NCBI RefSeq assembly: GCF_029892065.1
Contig: NZ_CP120374.1
Location: forward strand, 1,240,001 to 1,304,000
Reading direction: 5' to 3'
DNA length: 64,000 nt
Origin: Sinorhizobium garamanticum
Lineage (GTDB): Bacteria; Pseudomonadota; Alphaproteobacteria; Rhizobiales; Rhizobiaceae
Shown: positions 63,489-64,000 of the stretch, one piece after another
Layout of the letters: each line of letters opens with the position of its first letter
Position numbering within the stretch: the stretch's first letter is position 1
Notes under the pieces: model-generated
Database searches by the model: none
The model's input: only the letters and a program-made list of their open reading frames with translations
Told to the model about the DNA's origin: nothing
Program-made: the position numbers and the translations under genes

Positions 63489-64000
63489 ATGTTGAACAGA
63501 CTGACGAAACTGGCATTGGGCCTCGCCCTGCCACTTGTACTGCTGACGGCCGGGCCGGCATTTGCGGAGATCCGCGACCAGACCATCAAATTCGCCTCGG
63601 CGAACAACAAGGGTCACCCGCAGGTCACCGGCATGGAGAAGTTCGCCGAACTCGTCAACGAGAAGAGCGGCGGCAAGATCGCGGTGAAACTGTTCCCCGG
63701 CGGCACGCTGGGCGGCGACGTCCAGACCGTCTCGGCGCTGCAGGGCGGCGTCATCGAGATGACGGTGCTCAATGCCGGCATTCTCGCAAGCAACGTCAAG
63801 GAGTTTGGCGCCGTCGACCTTCCGTTCCTGTTCAACAGCGGCGAAGAGGCCGACAAGGTCATGGACGGCCCGTTCGGCACCGGCCTGATCGAGCGCCTGC
63901 CCGACACCGGCCTCGTGGGCCTCGCCTATTGGGAACTCGGCTTCCGCAATCTCACCAACAACCGTCATGCGGTTACCAAGCTGGAAGACATCAAGGGCCT
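63489..64000 (+). CDS. TRAP transporter substrate-binding protein (DctP), cut by window end
   Basis: Starts at ATG 63489 (GGGAGG at 63478-63483) and is still open at the right edge after about 170 codons. Signal peptide LALGLALPLVLLTAGPAFAE, then the DctP fold: FASANNKGHPQVTGMEKFAELV, GGKIAVKLFPGGTLGGDVQTVSALQGGVIEMTVLNAG, FGAVDLPFLFNSGEEAD. The conserved WELGFRNLTNN segment that binds the carboxylate via Arg is present near the edge. It completes the DctQMP set. Confidence 0.92.
   Translation, partial: MLNRLTKLALGLALPLVLLTAGPAFAEIRDQTIKFASANNKGHPQVTGMEKFAELVNEKSGGKIAVKLFPGGTLGGDVQTVSALQGGVIEMTVLNAGILASNVKEFGAVDLPFLFNSGEEADKVMDGPFGTGLIERLPDTGLVGLAYWELGFRNLTNNRHAVTKLEDIKG

Noticed and set aside
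61906..63561. 551-codon minus-strand open frame rich in Asp/His/Arg
   Set aside because: Antisense to the TRAP permease genes; composition is that of a reverse-strand shadow of a membrane protein gene.

Overview
The window is dense, high-GC alphaproteobacterial DNA. Gene content (many ABC sugar transporters with ROK/ArsR/Lrp regulators, cysNC/cysD/cysQ, nasST-nrt-nir-nas, a leucine-catabolic operon) and intergenic palindromic mosaic repeats point to a rhizobium of the Sinorhizobium/Ensifer type, probably a chromid or megaplasmid similar to pSymB. That assignment is inference from gene content and remembered synteny, not from a search. No rRNA, tRNA, CRISPR array or replication origin was seen.

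Layout. 0.3-3.9 kb (-): sulfate activation, cysD-cysNC-cysQ. 4.2-13.0 kb: a ROK regulator divergent from a probable amino-sugar ABC operon (binding protein, two permeases, SIS-domain isomerase/deaminase, PfkB kinase, ATPase), with a spaced palindrome between them, then a D-serine-dehydratase-like PLP enzyme. 13.1-20.0 kb (-): an arabinoside system (GH51 arabinofuranosidase, ATPase, binding protein, two permeases, ArsR-type regulator with a large C-terminal domain). 20.2-23.0 kb: a CNNM/CBS membrane protein, a foldback MITE-like element and a KdgK-type kinase. 23.2-28.6 kb (+): sulfate ABC transporter and a GlcD-type flavoenzyme. 28.7-30.0 kb: a lone SUKH (SMI1/KNR4) protein and a RES-Xre toxin-antitoxin pair. 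30.1-36.9 kb (-): leucine/isovalerate catabolism with an embedded Rid protein. 37.3-39.1 kb: gluconate kinase, Lrp regulator, LysE exporter.

39.2-45.4 kb is the most unusual part: an Xre regulator, a 622-residue winged-helix/TPR regulator, a 72-residue peptide, a YcaO enzyme, a TfuA protein, a 78-residue protein and a leaderless trypsin-like PDZ protease. YcaO plus TfuA is the known signature of backbone thioamidation of peptides or proteins, so this looks like an uncharacterised RiPP-like or protein-modification system. The 78-residue gene is preceded by GTCACGC direct repeats just upstream of a -10-like box, the arrangement expected for a SARP-type activator.

45.7-58.8 kb (+) is a complete nitrate/nitrite assimilation island: nasT (ANTAR antiterminator), nasS (cytoplasmic nitrate sensor), then a sigma-54-like promoter and a leader with hairpins and an intrinsic terminator ahead of nrtA-nrtB-nrtCD-nirB-nirD-nasA and a shortened cysG. 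58.9-64 kb: a Nudix hydrolase, a zinc alcohol dehydrogenase, a TetR regulator, and a TRAP transporter whose binding-protein gene runs off the window end.

The sulfur and nitrogen parts fit together: sulfate uptake and activation supply reduced sulfur, and siroheme made with CysG serves nitrite reductase.
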